A stretch of 64,000 nt of DNA. Source: Bettongia penicillata ogilbyi. Its lineage: Eukaryota > Chordata > Mammalia > Diprotodontia > Potoroidae. The stretch lies in NCBI GenBank assembly GCA_023548195.1, contig JAJHZJ010000754.1:868001-932000 (forward strand), in the 5' to 3' direction. Numbering within the stretch: position 1 is the first letter of the stretch; each line of letters starts with the position of its first letter. This document shows positions 1-12,500 of the stretch, piece after piece. The position numbers and the translations under genes were made by a program. The notes under the pieces were generated by a model. The model was not told the DNA's origin. It ran no database searches and was given only the letters and a program-made list of their open reading frames with translations.

Positions 1-166
1 GCATAATCTAAATTGATTGCTTTTGCTCTTGGGGTAGGGGGAAGGAAAGGAAGGAGAAAGGGAAAGAATTTGGAATTCAAAGCTTTTTAAAAAGTATTAA
101 AAATTATTTTAGCATGTAAGTGAAGAAAAATAAAACATTATATTAAAAAAAATAAAGAAAGAATGG
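1..166 (+). repeat. L1 3' end
   Basis: G-rich stretch followed by TTTGGAATTCAAA and an A-rich tail, the pattern of marsupial L1 3' ends seen again at 8720-8815 and 38640-38805. The element is cut by the window edge. Confidence 0.7.
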
Positions 167-917
167 GTTGGCCAAAGGAGGAGAAAAGTCAGTTGCTTCT
201 TCTTGCTGAAGACCTACAGGTGCTGTCAGCCCCTTCTAAGTTTCAGTGCCCTGGCCAATGCCGCATTTGCCCTGCCCTAGTTATGGCCATGGTGAAGGGC
301 ACCGTTCTGACACTTCCATGATTTCTTTGATTGTATTATAATTGTAGTATTGTATTACATCTCTCCTTGCTGCCCTTTTCCAAAGAAGGCAAGCTCATAG
401 TTATATTCATCAGAAACAACCATTTCCCATATTGCTAAAAATGGAATGTTCTCAGTCTACAGAAGAGTTGTTTTTTTTTACTCCATACCCTACCAAACCA
501 CTTCTGACAAATGAGAGCCAAAAGGGGTAATTAAATAGTTTTGCTAATGCAGATAATGCCATTTCCCCCGTCAGTGAGTTAACCACAATGACATCTTGGA
601 CCTGACTAGCATACAGACTCTGATCTGGTTTTTCCAGGCTGAAATCTGGACATTGGCCAGAAGGGCAGAGAATCAACAGAAACTCAGTGGTAAAGAGATA
701 TAAGAAATGACCTCCCAAGGAACAAGGTAGGGAGCCAATGGTCTTTTCCAATGGTCCTAGGAACTTCGTCTGATTCATACATTCTTCCAGAACAGGAATG
801 CAAAAAATGAGAGGGAAGGTTTGTAGGATGCACAGGATATTTGCTACAATTTGTAATCTTGCCAGATTCAATTCACCTTCACAAAACAGACCATTATTGT
901 CCACATTAAAAATTCTT
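167..917. other. Unrecognised unique-looking segment with an open frame on the - strand
   Basis: No repeat recognised. On the - strand a 150-codon stop-free frame runs from 904 to 452 but opens with GTG rather than ATG and gives a hydrophobic, Leu-rich product I do not recognise. A further coding-like stretch in the same direction (about 400-290, KRAARRDVIQYYNYNTIKEI) is separated from it by stops. This could be a decayed retrocopy or chance. Confidence 0.3.
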
Positions 918-1786
918 AAACTATAGACCGTATAAAATATTTGGGGGTCTACCTGTCAAGACATCAGGAATTCTATGAACACAATTACAAAATATTTTTA
1001 ATACCAATAAAGACAGATCTAAAGAACTGGAGAAATACTAATTGCTCATGAGTAGGCTGTGCCTAATATAATTAAAATAACAACACCAGCTAAATTAATT
1101 TGCTAATTCAATGCCAAACTAATTAAACCATCAAATAATTATTTTGAGCTAGAAAAATTAATAACAAAATTCATCTGGAGGAACAAAAGGTCAGGAATAT
1201 CAAGAAAATAAATGAACAAAAGGTGAAGTAAAGCAATTTGGCAGATATCAAACTATTCTACAAAATCAAACTATTTCTACAAAATTATCAAAACAATCTG
1301 GTACTAGATGAGAAATAGAATGCTTGATTAGAGAAACAGATTACACACACAATATACAGAGGCAAATGAACACAATAACTCAGTGTTTGATAAATCCAAA
1401 GATCCTATCTATTGGTAAAAGAACTCACTATTTAACAAAAACTGTTGGGAAAACTGGAAAAGCAGTCCAGCAGAAACTAGGTATAGACTAACAGCTCACA
1501 ATATATGCCAAGATAAGCTCAAAATGTGCACATGATTCAGACATAAAGGGTGATATAAACAAATTAGGACAGTATAGAAAAAAAACCTATCAGATCTATG
1601 GGAAAGGAAAGAGTTCATGAACCAACAAAAGACAGAGGTGCTCATGAAACATAAAATGAATACTTTTGATTGCATTAAATTAAAAAAGCTTTGCACAAGC
1701 AAAACCAACGCAAACAAAATTAGAAAGCAGGAAAGTGGGAGAAAAGTTTTAACAGCAAATTTCCCTGATAAAAGTTTCATTTCTCA
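918..1786 (+). repeat. Old L1, ORF2 fragment, segment 1 of 4
   Basis: Matches the post-RT part of L1 ORF2 (KYLGVYLSRHQEFYEHNYK frame at about 928-985) with many stops. Interrupted at 1786/1787 by a HAL1-type insertion and resumes at 4550. Confidence 0.85.
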
Positions 1787-4532
1787 GGGGGGGAAGAACC
1801 AAGATGGCAGAGTAGAAAGACAACCTGTAGAAGCTCTCCCCCAACAACCCATAAAGTACCTGTAAAAAAATGACTCTAAACAAATTCTAGAGCAGCAGAA
1901 GCCACAAAATGACAGACTGAAAGAAATTTTCAGCCCAAGACAGCCTGGAAAGCCCACAGGAAAGGTCTATCAGAGTGCAGCCCAGTCTTGGCCACACGAT
2001 GTGGCAGGGACAGGACTGGAGCAGGTTTCAGGGCACCACTGGCAGCAATTGCAGTTCCCAGATCCCTCAACCCACAAATGCCAGAGACAGCTTCAAAGGT
2101 CAGTGAGAAAGCTCTTTCACCTAGGTGAGAAGGGAGCAGGGTCCTCCCCTGGTTCCAGGCGGTGGGAGAAGCAGCATCCATTTTTGGAGACCTCAGCCTA
2201 AAGACCCTGGGGGAATTGAGCTGTTAATTTGGGTCTCAGCCCTGAGTGGCAGTCCTGAGGTGAGAAGAAGCACTAGCTGGTAGAGCTGGTGGAGGCTCTG
2301 GAGAGGGAATTCTACTCACAAACCACAGTGTAGGCCAGGAGAAGAATAAACTCCTCTCCCTTGATTGTGCCACCTTGAAGGAACTGAGAACTTACAGGTC
2401 CCTAGAGTATACCCTTCTCTTGACAAAGGACTCAAAAGTCAAGTAACTGGTTGGGAAAATGCCCAAAAAAGGAAAAAAATTAAGACTATAAAAGGTCACT
2501 TTCTTGGTGAACAGGTATTTTCTTCCATCCTTTTGGAGGAAGAACAATGCATATCAGCAGAGGAAGACATAAAAGTTAAGGTTTCTGCATCCAAAACTTC
2601 CAAAATAAATATGCAATGGTCTCAGGTCAAGGAAGAGCTCAGAAAGGATTTTGAAAATCAAGTAAGAGAGGTAGAGGAAAAATTGGGAAGATAAATGAGA
2701 GCAATGCAAGAAAAGCATGAAAAACGGGTCAATACCTTGCTAAAGGAGACTCAAAAAAATGCTGAAGAAAATAACACCTTTAAAAATAGACTAATTCAAA
2801 TGTCAAAAGAGGCCCAAAAAGCCAATGAGGAGAAGAATGCATTAAAAAGCAGAATTAGCCAAATGGAAAAGGAGGTTCAAAAGCTCACTGAAAAGAAGTA
2901 GTTCTTTAAAATGAGAATGGAGCAGATGGAAGCTAATGACTTTATGAGAAACCAAGAAATTACAAAAGAAAACCAAAAGAATAAAAAAATAGAAGACAAT
3001 GTGAAATATCTCATTGGAAAAACAACTGAACTAGAAAATAGATCTAGGAGAGACAATTTAAAAATTATGGGACTACCTGAAAGCCATGATCAAAAAAAGA
3101 GCTTAGACATCATCTTTCATGAAATTATCAAGGAAAACTGCCTTGGTATTCTAGAACCAGAGGGTAAAATAAATACTGAAAGAATCCATCAATCACCCCC
3201 TGAAAGAGATCTGAAAAGAAAAACTCCAAGGAATATTGTAGCCAGACTAAAGAATTCCCAGGTCAAGGAGAAAATATTGCAAGCAGCCAGAAAGAAACAG
3301 TTCGAATATTGTGGAAATACAATCAGGATAACACAAAATCTAGCAGCTTCTACATTAAGGAATCAAAGGGCTTAGAATATGATATTCCAGAAATCAAAGG
3401 AACTAGGATTAAAACTAAGAATCACCTACTCAGCAAAACTGATTATAATACTTCAGGGGAAAAAATAGTCATTCAATGAAATAGAGGTGTTCCAAGCATT
3501 CCTGATGAAAAGACCCAAGCTGAATAGAAAATATGACTTTCAAACACAGGAATCAAGAGAAGCATGAAAGGGTAAACAAGAAAAAGAAATCATAAGGGAC
3601 TTACCAAAGCTGAATTATTTACATTCCTACATGGAAAGATAATATTTGTAACTCTTGAAATTTTTCTCAGTATTTAGGTAATTGGAGGCATTATATACAT
3701 ATAATATAGAGAGATGGCACCAGGTGAGTTGAATAGGTAGGGATTATATCTAAAAAAATAAAATTAAGGGGTGAAAGAGGAATATATTGTGAGGAGAAAG
3801 GGAAAAATGGAATGTGCAAATTATCTCATAAAAGAGGCAAGAAAAAGCTTTTTCAATGGAGGGGAAATGGGGGGAAAAGTGAAGCTCACTCTCATCACAT
3901 TTTGGCTTAAGGAGGGAAATAACATGCACACTCAATTTGTTATGAAAATGTATCTTACACTACAAGAAAGTAGGGGATGAGGGGATAAATGGGCTATGGC
4001 AGGTGGGGGGAATGATAGAAGGAAGGGCAAATGGGAGGAAAGAGTAATTAGAAGTAATCTCTTTAGGGGAAGGACAAGGTCTAAAGAGAGAATAGAATAA
4101 ATAGGGGGCAGGATAGGATGAAGGGAAATATAGTTAGTCTTTCTCAATATGAGTATTACGGAAGTCATTTGCAAAACTACACATATATAGTCTATATTGC
4201 CTTCTCAGTAGGAATGGGTGGGAAGGGAGGGAGGGAGAGAAGTTGGAATTCAAAGTATTAGAAACGAATGTTGAGAATTGTTTTTGCACGCAACTGGGAA
4301 ATAAGAAATACAGATAACGGACTACAGAAATCTATCTTGCCCTACAAGAAAAGAGAGAAGATAGGAATAAAGGAAGGGAGAGGTGTAATAGAAGGGAGAG
4401 CATATCGGGGTTAGGGGTAATCAGAATGCATGGTGTTTTGAGGAGGAGGAGGGGAGAGATGGGGAGAAAATTTGGAACTCAAAATCTCATAGAAATGAAT
4501 GTTGAAAACTAAAAATAAATAATTTTTTTTAA
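1787..4532 (+). mobile_element. HAL1-type (half-L1) element, copy 1
   Basis: Begins with the L1-type 5' start (GGGGGGAAGAACCAAGATGG), carries one ORF1 and then a long purine-rich 3' region ending in TTTGGAACTCAAAATCTCAT and an A-rich tail; no ORF2. Flanked by an exact 17-bp duplication (1770-1786 and 4533-4549) and inserted in an older L1. The ORF2-deletion junction follows AGTTAGT at 4132-4138. Confidence 0.88.
2459..3566 (+). pseudogene. L1-type ORF1 (RNA-binding protein), broken
   Basis: Starts MPKKGKKIKTIKG. It has a coiled-coil region with heptad-like Lys/Glu-rich repeats, then the conserved RRM/C-terminal part ([17 protein letters not shown], then [15 protein letters not shown]). In-frame stops at about 2692, 2899 and 3373, otherwise little decay. 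Known role: trimeric RNA chaperone of the L1 particle. Confidence 0.85.
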
Positions 4533-4549
4533 AAAAGTTTCATTTCTCA

Positions 4550-4905
4550 AATATATAGAGAAGTGAGACAAATTTTTAAAAATGAGAGCCATTCCACAAT
4601 TGATAAATGGCCAAAGTATATGAAAAGGCAGTTTTCTGAAAAAAATCAAAATTAGAGAAATGCAAATTAAAACAATTCTGAGGTACCAAATCACACTTCT
4701 CAGATTGAATAACATGACAAAAGGAAAATGACAAATGTTGGAGGGAAAATGAAAAAATAAGGACAGTAATGAATTGCTGGTGGAGTTGTGAACTAATCCA
4801 AGCATTCTGGAGAATAATTTGGAACCATGGCCAAAGGGCTATAAAACTTTAGATTCTTTGATCCAGACATATCACTATTAGGTTTGTGTTCCAAAGAGAT
4901 TAAAA
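4550..4905 (+). repeat. Old L1, segment 2 of 4
   Basis: Continues the ORF2 C-terminal region directly after the duplicated target site (TATATAGAGAAGTGAGACAA onward, then the block with ATTCTGGAGAATAATTTGGA). Confidence 0.8.
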
Positions 4906-5180
4906 ATAAATAAATAAATGGAATGCATAAATAAATAAAAGGCCAGAGAGAACTGAAAAACTGGGTGGAAAGTGAAGTATAATTTTCTCATTTTCTTTAT
5001 TTTTATTGCTTTTTTTCTAAACTCTGGCTAATATAGAAATGTTTTGCATGATTTCACATGTATAACTGATAGCATATTGCTCACCTTTTCAGGGGGTAAG
5101 AGAGGGGATAAGAAGAAAGGAGAGAATTTTAAACTCAAAATTTGAAAAGAAAAGAATATTAAAAAATAAATAATAAATGT
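4906..5180 (+). repeat. Short L1 3' end inserted in the old L1
   Basis: A (TAAA)n stretch, then an L1 3' UTR with CACATGTATAACTGATAGCA and a G-rich block, ending TTTTAAACTCAAAATTTG and an A-rich tail. The ORF2 reading of the host is interrupted here and resumes after it. Confidence 0.65.
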
Positions 5181-5450
5181 TAATGTTTAAAAAAGGAAGA
5201 GAACTCATATGTACAAAAATATTTATAGCATCTCTTTTTGTGGTGTTAAAGAATTGGAAATTGAGGGGGTGCCTATCACTTGGTTACATAATAGCTGAAT
5301 AAGTTGTGGTATAAGAATGTAATGAAATACTATTGTACTATAAGAAATGATAAGCAGGATAGTTTCACTTATATGAACTGATAAAAAAGGGAAAGGAGCA
5401 GAATCAGGACAACACTGTACACAGTAACAGCAATGTTGGAATGATGATGT
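5181..5450 (+). repeat. Old L1, segment 3 of 4
   Basis: ORF2 C-terminal block (ATGTACAAAAATATTTATAG, GAATTGGAAATTGAGGGG), broken at 5450 by another L1. Confidence 0.8.
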
Positions 5451-6169
5451 ACTGGGGGTAGAGCCAAGATGGCAGAGAAAAGGCAGGACTCACCTAAACT
5501 CTCCCAATTTCACCTTCAAACAACTTTAAATAACAACTAAAAATGAATCCTGGGGCAGCAGAACCAACAAAAGGACAGGATGAAACAATTTTCCAGTCCA
5601 AGACAACTTAGAAGGTCAACAGAAAAGGTCTATCACACAGGAGACAGAATAGAGTCTAGTGCACACCTCAGCAGGATAGCAGCAAGCCTTGGGGGCAATT
5701 GAATTGGCAACAGCAACTTCCAGAGCTCTTGGCCCACAGATGGTAAGGGGGTCAGAAAACTGGTCAGAAAAAAGAGCAGAGAGGTTCCTTTGCTGGCCCT
5801 GAGTGCAGGATTTGGTTGCTTTGCCCATACACAGATCTGGGTCACAGTCCTGGGGCATAGTCCCAGGGCAAGAAGAAGCACTAGCATACCACAGCCTATA
5901 GCCACAGAGGAGTAGAGACCCTGGTCACAGTTGTAGGGTGGAAAAAAGTACTTGTGGTTGCTCACAGACCAGAAGACAGGCCAGGAACACAGTGACTACA
6001 CCTTTCCTTTAATCACATCACCCTGGAAGAGCTGGAAACTTACAGGTGCCAGAATTAGCTCTGAAAACAGCAGACCAAAAATGTAAAGCTTGGGATTGTG
6101 CCTCTTCCACCTCTGGAACAGAGGCAAACATCAATATAAATTTAAAAGTCAAGGAACAGGCTGGAAAAA

Positions 6170-7110
6170 TGAGCCAACAACAATAACCAAAAAGGAACAT
6201 GATCGTAGAAAGTTACTATGGTGACAGGAAAGACTCAAACAAATTCAGAAGAGAACAATAATGTCAAAATGCTTATAAGCAAAGCTTCAAAGAAAATTGT
6301 GAACTGGAGTGAGGCCCAAAAAGAATTTGTGAAAGAGATCAAAAAAGATTTTAAAATGCAAAGAGAAGTAGAGAAAATTTGGGAAAAGAAATGAGAGTGA
6401 TGCAAGAGAATCACAAAAAAAAAGTCAACAGCTTGGTAAAGGAAGCACAAAAAAAGGGGAAATGATGTTCAAAAGCTCATTGAAGAAAATTCCTTAAAAA
6501 TTAGAATTGGGCAATTGGAAGCTAACGACTCCATCAAACATCAACAAACAAAATCAAAAGAATGAGAAAACAGAAAATACGAAATCTCTGATTGGAAAAA
6601 CAACTAACCTGGAAAATAAATCAAGGGAGATAATTTGAGAATTATTGGATAACCTGAAAGTCATTGTCAAAAAAAGGGCTTAGACATCACATTGCAAGAA
6701 AACATTAAAGAAAACTGCCCTGATATCCTAGAACCAGATGATACAATCGGAATTGAAAGAATATACCAATTACCTCTCAAAATGAAAACTCCCAGGAATA
6801 TCATAGCCAAATTCCAGAGTTTCCAGGTCAAGGAGATAATATTGCAAGTAGCCAGAAAAAAACAATTCAAATATCCTGGAACCACAGTTAGGATAATGCA
6901 GGATTTGGCAGCTTCTACATTAAAGGATCAGATGACTTGGAATATGATATTCTGGAGGGGGAAAGATCTAGGATTACAACAAAGAATCACTTATTCAGCA
7001 AAGCTGAGTCTCAGGAGAAAATGAAAACAAAGGGCTTTCAAGCATTCCTGATGAAAAGACCAAAGCTGAAAAAAAAAACTGACTTTCAAATACAAAACTA
7101 CCATAAAAGG
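6170..7110 (+). pseudogene. Broken L1 ORF1
   Basis: The C-terminal part is clearest at about 6692-7022 (LEPDDTIGIERIYQLP, KEIILQVARKKQFKY). More diverged and shifted than the two HAL1 ORF1 copies. Confidence 0.75.
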
Positions 7111-7719
7111 TAAACAGGAAAAAGAAATCATAAGGGATTCAATAAGGTTAAACTATTTATATTCCTATATGGGAAGAGGATACTTCTAACTCCCAAGCAC
7201 TTTATCATTATTAGGGCAGTTAGAAGGAGTAGACAGAAGGCACAGGTATAAGTTGACTATGATACGATAATAACAAAAAAAACAAAATTAAGGGGTGAGA
7301 AAAGTGATATAATGGGAGAAGGGGGAAGGGAGAGTTAGAATGGGGTAAATTATCTCACATAAAAGAGGCATGAAGGAGCTTTAACCATGGAGGAGAAGAT
7401 GGGGGTGGGGATGGCGGGCAATGCTTGAACCTTACTCTCATTGAACTGGATGAAAGAGGGAATAACATACATTCAGTTGGGTATAGAAATCTTTCTTGCC
7501 CTACATGGGAGTATCATAGAAAGGAAGGGAATTGATAGAAGGGAAGATAAATTGGTGGAGGTGGTAATCAGAAAAAAAACACCTTTGAGAAGGAACAGGG
7601 TAAAAGAGAAGGAGGAGGGAGAAAGAGAGAGAGAGAGAGAGAGAGACAAAGAGAGAGAAAGGAGGGAGGAGAGAGAGAGAAGCATAAAGAGGAGAAAATC
7701 GGAAGGAGAGAAATACACA

Positions 7720-8472
7720 GTTAGTAATCATAACCATGAATGTGAATGGGATGAACTCACCCATAAAATGGAAGCTGATAGCAGGGTGGATTAAAAACCA
7801 GAAGCTGACAATATGTTATCTATAAGAAATATATTTCAAACAGAGAGACATACACAGAATAAAATTAAGAGGATAGAGCAGAATCTGTTATGCTTCAGCT
7901 AATACAGGAAAAGCAGGATAGCAATCATGACCTCAGACAAAGCAAAAGTAAAAATAGACCTAATTAAAAGAGATAAGCAAGAGAACTACATCTTGCTAAA
8001 AGGTACCACACTCAATCAAATAATCTCAGTACTAAACATAAATGCACCAAATGATATATAGCACCAAATGGTATAGAGCCAAATTCTTAAAGGAAAAGTT
8101 AAATGAGTTACAGGAGGAAATAGTGAAACTATGCTAGTGGGGGATCTCAATTTTCCATTCTCAGAATTAGATAAATTTAATAAAAAATAAATAAATAAGG
8201 CAGAACTTAAGGAGATAAAAATAATTTTAGAAAAGTAAGATATAATAGACCTCTGGAAAAAAACTGAATGGAAACAGAAAGGAATATACCTTTTTGTCAG
8301 TAGTACATGGAATCCACCTAAACATAAATTGACTATGTATTAGGGCATAAAACTCCACAACCAAATGTAGAAAAACAGAACTATTAAATGCATCTTTTTC
8401 AGATCATGATGCAATAAAAATTATATTCAAAAACGGACCATGGAAAGGTAGATTAAAAATTAATTGGAAACT
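7720..8472 (+). pseudogene. L1 ORF2 start, endonuclease domain, truncated
   Basis: Fragments such as NVNGMNSPIK near the start and the block ending in SDHDAIKI near 8400-8420 match the APE-type endonuclease of L1 ORF2. Several stops and frame changes. The reverse transcriptase is absent. Confidence 0.75.
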
Positions 8473-8815
8473 AATGATGATCAGCTGTGAGACTTATCTA
8501 CTCCAATAAATACAACAAACCATGATAATTCCAAAGGACTTATGATGAAAATGCTATCCATCTCCAGGGAGACAACTGATGAACAATGAGTACAGATTGA
8601 AGGATAATTTTTTTACTTTATTTTTCCTGGTGTTTTTTTGTGTCTGTTTTCTTTTGCAACATGACTAATATGAAGTATGTTAATGTGACCACAAGAATAT
8701 TGTGTATTGTATATTTTGTCTTCTCAATGGGTGGGGGAGGAGGGAATAGAGGGAAGGAAAAAATTTGGAACTGAAATTTTTTTTTAATTTAAAATTTTAA
8801 AAAATGTTTATAATT
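8473..8815 (+). repeat. Old L1, segment 4 of 4 (3' UTR)
   Basis: Continues with AGCTGTGAGACTTATCTACT, a T-rich stretch, CAACATGACTAATATGAAGT, a G-rich block and ATTTGGAACTGAAATTTT, the usual end of this L1 family. Confidence 0.78.
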
Positions 8816-9382
8816 CCCTAAGAATTCATGGAACTCAGACTTTATATAAACAAAGTACCTGTCTCTCCTCAATAACTTTTTTTTTACTGACTCCTTTCCT
8901 TTTTATATCCCAATCATTTCTGGATATATCTCTTCTTCTCTCCTTCTACAAACACACACATACACACATAGCTTCATCCCACCTTTGAAGACAGAAAAAC
9001 AATTAAGCAAAACCAACCAACCCAGAAAGAGCAACTGACAGGGTATGCAGCATCCTGCTCCCTCATCCCCAATCTTCCCTCAAAAGGAACAAGGGATGTT
9101 TCATCATCTTTTCAACTCAACAACCTTCAGACACGTGCACTAATATTCACAACTTCTCAGAGCCATGTCTGGAGACACAAGATTACAAAGGAGTTTGCTA
9201 ACTCTCCCCTGAAAGAATGGAGAGCTTGCTTCTATCTGGGCCCCTGGGTCCATCACTGGTTTTTCCTGTGCCTGTTATACTTCATTTGGCCTTTAAACCT
9301 CCAGCCCAATGCCAGACACAAGATGAGAGATGGATCCGTTAAGGACAAGGGTCTTCAAACACCACACTAGAATGTAAGATAC
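8816..9382. other. ACAD10 intronic sequence, no feature recognised
   Basis: T-rich stretch and pyrimidine runs near 8875-8945, then ordinary sequence flanking exon 6. Nothing supported. Confidence 0.4.
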
Positions 9383-9542
9383 CTGCTGCTTGACTTCCTA
9401 GAAGATTTCTGAGGTATTTCTCTAGGGAATCTCTTGGAATTTCCATTGTCTTTCTCACAGGACAGGTGTCTGGAACAATCTTCAGCAAAGGAAAACCCAG
9501 GAAGGTTTCTAGCTCTTTTAAGGCATTTTCTGCATCATTGAC
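9383..9542 (-). CDS. ACAD10: ACAD10 exon 6 (linker to the kinase-like domain)
   Basis: Residues 231-283 plus one base: [17 protein letters not shown], then [20 protein letters not shown], matching the human linker between the HAD-like and APH-like domains. Donor GTATCT. I found no exon encoding the next segment (FDHGQSNPTYY in human) between 1 and 9383, so it lies outside. Confidence 0.94.
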
Positions 9543-12500
9543 CTGGGTTAAAAAATATATATATATATTTTAACATTTACCAACCATCAACCCTAACCCT
9601 GTTCCAGCCAGTCATTCTGTAAGTTCTAGATAATGATTTTTTCAAAGGTAAAAGGCACAAATTCAACTGAGGCAAAGGAACAGACAGACTCCTCATTTCC
9701 AATAAGTCTCTAATTTTACACACTGTCCAGGAAAGACAACACTTCCCAACACTGAGAGGTCACAAAGGAGGATGCTTCTGATTTCTGCTCAGAGCCTCCC
9801 CTGTTGTGGCTGTAAGATGACAAAGTAAGGACTCATGGGTTTTCTTCTCAACACATCAGAGCTCAAAGGGGACATCAGGGGCCATCTAGTATGGCCCATA
9901 CAAGACAAGGAACTCCCTACAGGGAGTGACCCAGCCTCTGCAGGAAGAAGGGGACCCACTCTGTGGGCTCGGGCAGCTGGTTCCATGTCTCAAAGGTGAT
10001 GGAGATATCATGACTCAATTAGGCCCTTTGTGCTTTCTCCTTACTCCTTGCTCTGCCCTCTGGGATAAAGCTGAACACATCGGATTCTTCCTCATGCAAG
10101 ACTAGAGATGCAAGAGAGTTACCATGACCCCTCTGAGTCTCCCCTTTCTCCAGAACAAGCATCCCAAGGCTCTTCAAACAATTCTCATGTGTCATGGGCG
10201 CAAGGTCCTTCTGGACTTTGGACTCCCTGCACCTACTCAATGTCTGTCCTAGAGTGTGATGCCCAGAACTAAACATGGCATACCCCAAAGTGGCATGAAC
10301 AGGGCAGAGGACAGCAGAAGGCATTCGCCTTTGTGACCACATATCACACTGCCGACAACCAACCTCCAATCAAACCGTCAGACTTTGTTCTGCCGTCCTG
10401 TGCCTCTTCCACTGGTCCTTGGGAAGCCTAACTGTGAGACTTTACAGTGACCCTTCCTATGATTTTCTCAAATTACCCTCTAAGGAGGAGTGGGATTTGG
10501 AGCCAGCAAGACCAGAGCTCAAATCTTACCTCAAGACACTTATTTGCTGTTGCAACCCTGGGCTACCCTGTAACCCTGCCTGCCTCGGTTTATAAAACAG
10601 GGGGAATATTAATTACCTCACAGGGTTGTTGTAAGGCTCAAATGAGATATTTGTAAAGCCCTTAGCTAGTGCCTAGAACATAGTAGGTGCTTAAAAATGC
10701 TTGTTCCCTTCTCTTCATCCCTTCCCTAGTTGCCTCTGAATGACTCACCTCACCTCTCAAGCTTAGTTTCCTCATCTGTAAAATGGGGATAATACCAGCA
10801 CTCACCTTACAGCATTGTTGTGAAGCTCAAGTGAGAGAACATGTATAAAGTGCTTTGTAAACCTTAAAATGCCCTAGAAATGCCAGATGCTGTTATTATT
10901 TGCTATTACATAGTATATCCAATTATATATTATGTACCTAATTATATATAATATCATAGTATATGTTATTAAATGCACAGGTCTGCCTAGCACCTCTAAC
11001 AGTACCTAGCACATACACAGTGGGTGCTTAATAAATGCTCATTGGCTGATTGATTCTATACCTTTATAGTGTGAATACCAAGCTGGGCAGCTGCTTTTAA
11101 ATTATGTCCAAGGTCATCAAGAAAGATGGATTCTGCAGGCTCCACCTGCAGCCGCTGCAAGCATATTTTATAAATACGGGGGTCAGGCTTGCAGATCCCT
11201 TCAAGACAGGATTCAACAACCTAAAAGGGACATGGGAGACACAGATAAACATTCAGAAAACCAGCCATGTGGCTCTTCACCGTCAAGATTAGCACATTTG
11301 CTGAAATGAGACAATTTTTGTACAATGTGACAGACAAGGCCAGCTTAGGCTGAAGGATTTGGGAACACTGAGCTATACTCCTATGAAACCCCCCAAGCTG
11401 AGCAGGGTTTCTCCCTAGCTAACAGGTCTCAACAGCATCTGTCATTAGGAGAAAGGAGACCCATGATGTTCCAGGGGCCCACTTTTATCTCAGAAGGCCC
11501 CAAATGAATGACCTGTTCCATTGCGTTGCTTGCTAAGTGCTCTTGGAGCTGTAGAATTATTAACAGGAAGGACACCCAGGGCCCAGAGGTACAGGCCTTG
11601 AAGACAAGGTTAGAAACCATAGTTAGGCTTTCTCCCTCATATTCTACTGTGTTCCTGAGCTACTGGAGTGAACCTCATTAAGAGTCCCGGAGAAATGGTA
11701 GGGAGGAGTAACAAACAGGGTATAGGAGATGTGGCCTTCCAATGCTCCATCTGCAGCAGAAAGAAGCACCGATTTCCCCCGAAATGCCTGCTGGCCATGC
11801 TGCTCCTCACCTGGTTTGCTTGAATGGGACCAAATGAAGTCTTCAGATAGCTCTGCACATCCAGAGTCACAGACTCGGACTCTAAGGTACAAAAGTCCTA
11901 ACGAGGTGGGGTTTATGTTTTGTGATGCAACACAAAATATTTCCGAGTGAATTCATGATCAAATTACTGGAGTGAGGTTTAAAAAAAGCTTTATCCTATG
12001 TTGTACTTTGGATTTATAATACTATAGTTTGGGTGGTTTTTTTGTTTTAAATGGAACTATGGTGACAATCTGCAGCATCTCCCTAATATCTCCAGAATAA
12101 AACACAAACTCCTTTGTTGAGCTGTTAAGTCTTGACCAGGCCCCTTCTTCCCTTTCCAGTCTTGTCACATATCACCGCCCTTCATGGTTCAGCCACACTG
12201 GCTCACTTGGGGTTCTTGACATTCTCATCTCCACACCTTTGCCCAGGCTGGGTCTCGGCCAGGAATGCCCTCCCTCCTCACTTCCATGCCCTGGAAGCTC
12301 TGGTTTCCTTCAAAATTCAAACATTGGAGTTTACCTGAAGCCTTTCCTGCCTCCTCCTATCCCTACCAAGTGCTAGTGCTTTTGCTCTCAGGCTCTCTGG
12401 TATCATTATCTATAGACCCTGTACATTCTAACATTATAAACTACGTAGCAGGTGCGACAGACACGTGTTGGGCATGTCTGTGGAGACTTTTATCTTTGTC

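Larger units (their letters stand above)
5451..8472 (+). mobile_element. L1 with intact 5' start but truncated inside ORF2
   Basis: Starts GGGGGTAGAGCCAAGATGGC, then a 5' UTR, a decayed ORF1 (about 6170-7110), a purine-rich inter-ORF region with (GA)n at 7617-7685, and the first part of ORF2 (about 7720-8472, endonuclease domain, stops present). It ends without a tail at ACTAATGATGAT. AATGATGAT occurs at both edges (5440-5448, 8473-8481). Confidence 0.8.

Noticed and set aside
7441..7794. 117-codon frame with an Arg/Glu-rich repeat
   Set aside because: It is a translation of the (GA)n tract in the inter-ORF region of an L1; no start context or family match.
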